Part shown: piece after piece, positions 59,949 to 64,000 of the stretch
How positions within the stretch are numbered: the first letter of the stretch is position 1
Layout: each line of letters begins with the position of its first letter
DNA from: Bacteroidia bacterium
Lineage (GTDB): Bacteria > Bacteroidota > Bacteroidia > Chitinophagales > Chitinophagaceae
Reading direction: 5' to 3'
Assembly (NCBI GenBank): GCA_030427635.1
Contig: JAUIBA010000003.1
Coordinates: forward strand, 124,001-188,000
DNA: 64,000 bases
Made by a program: the position numbers and the translations under genes
The notes under the pieces: generated by a model
What the model was told of the DNA's origin: nothing
Databases searched by the model: none
The model's input: only the letters and a program-made list of their open reading frames with translations

Positions 59949-60944
59949 ATGAAGAAGTTACTCATACTCACATCCGCATTACTGTCAGGTGCGGTTACTT
60001 TCGCACAGTCTGTAGGAAATGCAGGAATGGAATCGTGGCGCACAGGCACCGCTGGCTCAGCACCGGCTGTTTCCATAGCATCACCCACATTATGGTGGGG
60101 TTTTGATTCCCTCGCTATCAGTGCCGGTCAGACATTCAGTATGGGGATTGACAAGCAGCAGGTATTTCATGAAACTTCTTTTGTGCATTCCGGCTCCTCA
60201 GCTGCAAAGCTGGTTTCTGTAGAGCAGGGTACCATGGGTATATTGCCCGGCCTGCTGGCTAATGCACAGCCCAGCCTTGACCTTGCTGTCATAATAGGTG
60301 GTGGTGACCCTATGAGCGCTATCATTTTTGATGGTGGTACTGCTACTACTATGCGTCCCACCACTGTTAGTGCATGGGTCGCTTATTTCGCCGGTAAAGA
60401 TGCTACTACAGGTGCCTTTGGTGGTGATGATGCTGCCGTTATCAGTGCACAGGCCATTGCTACTGTAGCCGGAAACGACTCTGTTGTGGGTATGGGCTTC
60501 GTTCCCATTGGCCCGTCAGCTACGTATACAGAAGTGACTACTCCGCTTACCTATACTACTACCGACTATCCTGTGCATACATTGCGTATCATATTTTCCA
60601 GCGGTGGCGGCTCTACGTCCGGCACACCACTGGATAGCAGTATGCTGTATGTAGATGATGTCTCCATGACTGCTGAGCCTCAGTCGGTAAGTAATGTTTA
60701 TAATGCTAAGCTGGTATCTGTGTTCCCCAATCCTGCTTCCGGTACTTTGTACCTGACAGCGCCAGCCGGCAAGTCTTATAATTGTACACTGGCCGATGTA
60801 GCAGGTAAGGTTGTTGCCACTGCGCCGGTTAAGGGGCGTACAGTGCTGAACGTAAGTCAGCAGCCATCGGGTATTTATATTTATACCATCAGTGATGCAG
60901 ATGGTACAGTTGTACAGCGGGGCAAAGTCAGCATCAGCAATTAA
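59949..60944 (+). CDS. Type IX secretion cargo with putative carbohydrate-binding domain
   Basis: The 331-residue product has a signal peptide (cut near TFAQS), a beta-rich domain (NAGMESWRTG, FVHSGSSAAKLVSVEQG, MLYVDDVSMTAE) of the PCMD/carbohydrate-binding kind, and a C-terminal T9SS type A sorting signal (VFPNPASGTLYL, DVAGKVVATAPV, QPSGIYIYTI, QRGKVSI). It should be exported across the outer membrane and anchored or released. Its substrate is unknown. Confidence 0.85.
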   Translation: MKKLLILTSALLSGAVTFAQSVGNAGMESWRTGTAGSAPAVSIASPTLWWGFDSLAISAGQTFSMGIDKQQVFHETSFVHSGSSAAKLVSVEQGTMGILPGLLANAQPSLDLAVIIGGGDPMSAIIFDGGTATTMRPTTVSAWVAYFAGKDATTGAFGGDDAAVISAQAIATVAGNDSVVGMGFVPIGPSATYTEVTTPLTYTTTDYPVHTLRIIFSSGGGSTSGTPLDSSMLYVDDVSMTAEPQSVSNVYNAKLVSVFPNPASGTLYLTAPAGKSYNCTLADVAGKVVATAPVKGRTVLNVSQQPSGIYIYTISDADGTVVQRGKVSISN

Positions 60945-60972
60945 TAATTTCGGTATTAATTTTATCTTATAC

Positions 60973-61006
60973 GATACCCGTATGCAAAAGCATGCGGGTA
61001 TCTTCA
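60973..61006 (+). terminator. Intrinsic terminator after T9SS cargo gene
   Basis: GATACCCGTATGC-AAAA-GCATGCGGGTATC, a 13-bp stem with one wobble. Confidence 0.75.
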
Positions 61007-61016
61007 TTATAAATAT

Positions 61017-61024
61017 TATTTTTG
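61017..61024 (+). promoter_or_regulatory. -7 element, near-leaderless start of GT2 gene
   Basis: TATTTTTG, full TAnnTTTG match, 9 nt before the ATG at 61034. Confidence 0.6.
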
Positions 61025-61033
61025 CCGCCAACT

Positions 61034-61780
61034 ATGCTGAACGGTAAAAAAATAGTTGTTGTACTTCCGGCTTACAACGCAGCGCGCACCCTTGAACGCA
61101 CTTATAACGAAATTCCTTTCGAAATCGTTGATGACGTAGTACTTGTCGATGATAACAGCCGCGACGATACGGTGGCCGAAGGCCAGCGCCTGGGTATAAA
61201 ACATATTATCAAGCACGAGGTTAATAAGGGCTACGGTGGCAACCAGAAAAGCTGCTACAGGAAAGCGCTGGAGCTCAATGCTGATATCGTCATCATGCTG
61301 CACCCCGATTATCAGTACACGCCTAAGCTCATAGTGGCCATATCTTCCATCATTGCCAATGAGTTATATCCGGTAGTGCTGGCCTCTCGTATTCTGGGTA
61401 AAGGTGCCCTCAGAGGGGGAATGCCTATGTATAAATATGTAGCAAACAGGATGCTTACCCTGTTTGAAAATATTATGCTGGGACAGAAACTCAGTGAATA
61501 TCATACAGGTTACCGTGCTTTCTCTGCCGATGTTATCCGTTCCATTGACTTCACGCATAACAGTGATGACTTTGTGTTTGACAATGAAATGATATCTCAG
61601 ATATTCATGAATGGTTTCGAGATAGCAGAAGTTACCTGCCCTACCAAGTATTTTGAGGAGGCTTCCAGTATCAACTTCAGTCGTAGTATGAAGTATGGCC
61701 GTGGTGTATTGCGCGTGTCTCTTACGCACCGCTTCCATAAGTGGGGCCTTATCAGCAGTAAGCTATACAAGAAGCAGTAA
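61034..61780 (+). CDS. GT2 glycosyltransferase (dolichyl-phosphate-mannose-synthase-like)
   Basis: The 248-residue product has a GT-A domain with VVVLPAYNAARTLERTY, VDDNSRDDTV and MLHPDYQYTP (DxD-like acidic site), and GYRAFSADV near residue 160. It has no membrane helix of its own, unlike DPMS fusions. It would make a polyprenyl-linked sugar or act in surface glycan synthesis. The ATG is set at 61034; a TTG at 61022 lies inside the -7 element. Confidence 0.85.
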   Translation: MLNGKKIVVVLPAYNAARTLERTYNEIPFEIVDDVVLVDDNSRDDTVAEGQRLGIKHIIKHEVNKGYGGNQKSCYRKALELNADIVIMLHPDYQYTPKLIVAISSIIANELYPVVLASRILGKGALRGGMPMYKYVANRMLTLFENIMLGQKLSEYHTGYRAFSADVIRSIDFTHNSDDFVFDNEMISQIFMNGFEIAEVTCPTKYFEEASSINFSRSMKYGRGVLRVSLTHRFHKWGLISSKLYKKQ

Positions 61781-61805
61781 TAGCACTTATATATTATATT
61801 ATCGG

Positions 61806-61836
61806 GTCGGGGTGTTTTCAGCCCCGGCTTTTTTTA
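61806..61836 (+). terminator. Intrinsic terminator after GT2 gene
   Basis: GTCGGGG pairs with CCCCGGC (one wobble), 9-nt loop, followed by seven T. Confidence 0.75.
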
Positions 61837-61860
61837 TTTAAGTGCTCAGTACTGCGGCTT

Positions 61861-62376
61861 TTAATATGTACTTATTGATACTTCGTCGGGTACTATCATT
61901 GATGGGCTAAACATAGAGTTAGCCTCCCGCAGCATACCTTCTGCATCATTTCTGTTGCGGTAGTTACCCACTCTTACTCTGAAACTGGGAGCCTGGTATA
62001 TGAGATATGCCCGTACCCCGGGGTTGTGTCTCATAAATTCAGCTTTCACTTTCATCGCTTTTGCTCTGTCAGGGCCATAATATATCTGTACCCGGTATCC
62101 ACGGCCGTTAAATACGGTTTTTATATCCCTGTGTACTACTCCGGCATTGCTGGTATAGCTGTCAGGGCCCGATGCCGGCGGTGGTGTTAATGGTGGCGGT
62201 GGTGTTTTTACCGGCTCTGGTCTTGTGAGGCGTACATAGGTATGATATTTACGTACCAGCACTGCCAGTCGGGGGTCAGTATGTATCTGTACATCGCCGG
62301 TATTGCTGTCCTGAGCCCTTGCATTGAGGTGCAGGCATACTGCTATTGTTATGTATATAAGTTTTCCCGGCTTCAC
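61861..62376 (-). CDS. Secreted SPOR-domain protein
   Basis: The 171-residue product starts at GTG (MKPGKLIYITIAVCLHLNARA), with a signal peptide, a Pro-rich linker (KTPPPPLTPPPASGP) and a C-terminal SPOR domain (about 92-170: YRVQIYYGPDRAKAMKVKAE, FRVRVGNYRNRNDAEGMLRE). SPOR domains bind denuded glycan strands at division sites. The GTG start is supported by a -7 element whose last base is 7 nt upstream. Confidence 0.8.
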   Translation of the reverse strand: MKPGKLIYITIAVCLHLNARAQDSNTGDVQIHTDPRLAVLVRKYHTYVRLTRPEPVKTPPPPLTPPPASGPDSYTSNAGVVHRDIKTVFNGRGYRVQIYYGPDRAKAMKVKAEFMRHNPGVRAYLIYQAPSFRVRVGNYRNRNDAEGMLREANSMFSPSMIVPDEVSISTY

Positions 62377-62383
62377 GAGGCCG

Positions 62384-62391
62384 CAAAAATA
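62384..62391 (-). promoter_or_regulatory. -7 element of SPOR gene, near-leaderless
   Basis: Minus strand TATTTTTG, full TAnnTTTG match, 7 nt before the GTG start. Confidence 0.6.
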
Positions 62392-62458
62392 GCATAATGA
62401 GCCCGCAATCGTATTTAATGGTATGTTATGTGGCTGATTCAGTTGCCGGATGGCAGAT

Positions 62459-63130
62459 TTATTTCAGTGCAGCATTATATTCCTTTATCAGCTGTACGCT
62501 TGATGAGCAACCCAGCCGGGATGCGCCGGCCTCTATCAGCTCCAGGGCAAAGTCGTATGTGCGTATGCCGCCCGATGCCTTAATGCCTATGTTTGCAGGC
62601 AAAAATTCACGCATCATACTCACTGCATGCACTGTAGCGCCTGTGCCGGAAAAACCGGTAGAGGTTTTCATATAGTCTATATCATGCTGTGCATACAGCT
62701 GGCAGCAGCTTATCAGTTCACTGTCAGTAAGCATGCCGCTTTCCACTATTACTTTCAGTATTTTATCTGCTGCTTTTACGGGCTGCAGGCAGGCTTCTAT
62801 TTCCCGTTGCAGATGCCCCCAGTCGCCACTTTTCAGGGCGCATAGGTCTATTACCATATCCAGCTCGTCGGCGCCGGCGGCAATAGCTTCTTCTATTTCA
62901 CGCACTTTTACGTCGGTAGCATTATATCCCAGAGGAAAACCTATTACAGTAGCTACTTTTACTTTGGAGCCATCCAGCAGTTTTTTTGCTCCGGCCACAT
63001 ATCGGGGGGGGATACATACAGAAACAAAACCGGACATAGAAGCTTCTACGCATACCTTATCCACTTCAGCAATAGTTGTTGTCTGCTTTAGAATGGTATG
63101 ATCTATATATGATGCAAGATTCAATGACAT
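62459..63130 (-). CDS. deoC: Deoxyribose-phosphate aldolase
   Basis: The 223-residue product has the DeoC landmarks: ASYIDHTILKQTTT near the start, VCIPPRYV and the Schiff-base Lys in DYMKTSTGFSGTGATV (about 155-167), then IKASGGIRTYDFALELI. It cleaves deoxyribose 5-phosphate to acetaldehyde and glyceraldehyde 3-phosphate in nucleoside salvage. Length is normal. Confidence 0.94.
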   Translation of the reverse strand: MSLNLASYIDHTILKQTTTIAEVDKVCVEASMSGFVSVCIPPRYVAGAKKLLDGSKVKVATVIGFPLGYNATDVKVREIEEAIAAGADELDMVIDLCALKSGDWGHLQREIEACLQPVKAADKILKVIVESGMLTDSELISCCQLYAQHDIDYMKTSTGFSGTGATVHAVSMMREFLPANIGIKASGGIRTYDFALELIEAGASRLGCSSSVQLIKEYNAALK

Positions 63131-63161
63131 GTCAAGAGCGTGGGGTAAATATCAGAGATTG

Positions 63162-63169
63162 CAAATTTA
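63162..63169 (-). promoter_or_regulatory. -7 element of deoC
   Basis: Minus strand TAAATTTG, full TAnnTTTG match, 31 nt before the ATG. Confidence 0.55.
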
Positions 63170-63340
63170 AAATTAATTTTAAAATGACATTCGGTTTTGT
63201 TCTAAAAACGTGTCATTTTTTCATCCGGATATTGAACAAAAAACATGCTATTAACAGTTTCTGTTAACACACTGTATTTTTTAGCATACACAAATATGCT
63301 GTCAGTTATTATTTTTTGAGTTGATACAGGTAGTTTTCAT

Positions 63341-63373
63341 AAAAAAAGAGGTTGCGCATAGCACAACCTCTTT
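63341..63373 (-). terminator. Intrinsic terminator of icd
   Basis: AAAGAGGTTG and CAACCTCTTT form a 10-bp stem; on the minus strand it is followed by a run of T. Confidence 0.8.
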
Positions 63374-63408
63374 AGTAAATGTATAGGCAACAATCCCCGG
63401 TATGGGTA

Positions 63409-64000
63409 TTACATGCCGCCGTTGTTAATGATATCATCAGCAAATTCGCTCGTTTTCAGCAGCGTAGCATCAGACATCAGATTGTAAAAGTCTATAGTTA
63501 CACGCTTACTCTGTATTGTTTTTGCCAGTGCTTCTTCTATCAGATTTGCAGCCTCTGTCCAGCCCATGTACTCCAGCATCATCACGCCGCTCAGCAGTAG
63601 TGACGATGGGTTCATGGTGTCTGTATTGGCAAAGCGTGGTGCTGTACCGTGTGTAGCTTCAAATACTGCATGGCCGCTGCTGTAGTTGATGTTTGCACCC
63701 GGCGATATACCTATGCCACCTACTGCTGCTGCTGCTGCATCTGATATATAGTCACCATTCAGATTCAGTGTAGCTACTACCGAGTAGTCCTGTGGTGCCA
63801 GAAGTATCTGCTGCAGGAAGTTATCGGCTATCACATCCTTTATTATCAGCTTGCCTGCTGCCTGCTCGTTCTTCATCTGGGCATTGGCAGCATCTTCACC
63901 CTGCGTTTTCTTTGCATTTTCCCACTGTCCCCATGTGTACACGCTGTCGCCAAATTCACGCTCGGCAAGTTCATAGCCCCATGTTTTAAAGCCACCTTCG
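63409..64000 (-). CDS. icd: Isocitrate dehydrogenase (NADP-type), 5' end outside window
   Basis: The C-terminal 197 residues are visible, with the start beyond the right edge. They align by eye with the end of E. coli-type Icd: [74 protein letters not shown] and [20 protein letters not shown]. The enzyme decarboxylates isocitrate to 2-oxoglutarate. It has its own terminator. Confidence 0.93.
   Translation of the reverse strand, partial: EGGFKTWGYELAEREFGDSVYTWGQWENAKKTQGEDAANAQMKNEQAAGKLIIKDVIADNFLQQILLAPQDYSVVATLNLNGDYISDAAAAAVGGIGISPGANINYSSGHAVFEATHGTAPRFANTDTMNPSSLLLSGVMMLEYMGWTEAANLIEEALAKTIQSKRVTIDFYNLMSDATLLKTSEFADDIINNGGM

Noticed and set aside
1-64000. CRISPR arrays, tRNA or rRNA genes, insertion sequences
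   Set aside because: No regularly spaced repeats, cloverleaf sequences or transposase genes were found on reading the intergenic regions.

Overview
The window looks like part of a Bacteroidota chromosome, most likely Chitinophagaceae or a near relative. The evidence is TAnnTTTG-type -7 promoter elements, the absence of clear Shine-Dalgarno sequences, a type IX secretion (T9SS) sorting domain, a CarboxypepD_reg TonB-dependent receptor, a DUF4402 protein pair, a DUF6600 protein and a GldM-C-like protein. The genus is inference.

Positions 1 to about 18.6 kb are the right-hand part of a Mu-like contractile-tailed prophage. A leftward block holds small terminase, large terminase and a Gp36-like protein that runs off the window. 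A rightward block holds protease/scaffold, major capsid protein, a secreted protein, a lysis cassette (small membrane proteins, a spanin-like lipoprotein and a CHAP endolysin), tail sheath, tube, tail chaperone with a probable -1 frameshift, tape measure, baseplate hub, spike, gp25, LysM-like protein, gpJ, a tail fibre and an internally deleted adenine methylase. After the methylase lie a strongly structured element with its own leftward promoter (candidate small RNA) and two 14-bp repeats 22 bp apart that may mark the transposase-bound right end.

18.9-25.2 kb: two nearly identical DUF4402 secreted-protein genes with duplicated promoters flank an inverted membrane glycosyltransferase gene; a TonB-dependent receptor follows. 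25.2-27.4 kb: a leftward four-gene operon of Cys/His-rich envelope proteins (small CCGKC protein with a His tail, CDMCGGGG beta-barrel, lipoprotein, YHS lipoprotein), inferred to handle a metal such as copper. 27.4-29.1 kb: three tandem DUF4190-like membrane proteins.

29.1-52.8 kb: mostly housekeeping genes: nadB with a GlmU-like nucleotidyltransferase, L31 type B, MarC, pepT, folP, a DoxX-like protein, a Czc-type metal efflux operon with a small acidic leader protein, a SRPBCC/GyrI protein, a GT2 fused to a degenerate sugar-phosphate-transferase-like part, BI-1, ispD and aconitase.

52.1-64 kb: GldM-C-like protein, 2TM protein, DUF6600 protein, Ig-like lipoprotein with an S9 peptidase, fatty acid desaturase, peroxiredoxin, T9SS cargo, GT2 glycosyltransferase, SPOR protein, deoC and the 3' part of icd. 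Many transcription units end in clear hairpin terminators, and several start codons lie 5-10 nt after the -7 element, suggesting leaderless transcripts. No tRNA, rRNA, CRISPR array or insertion sequence was seen.
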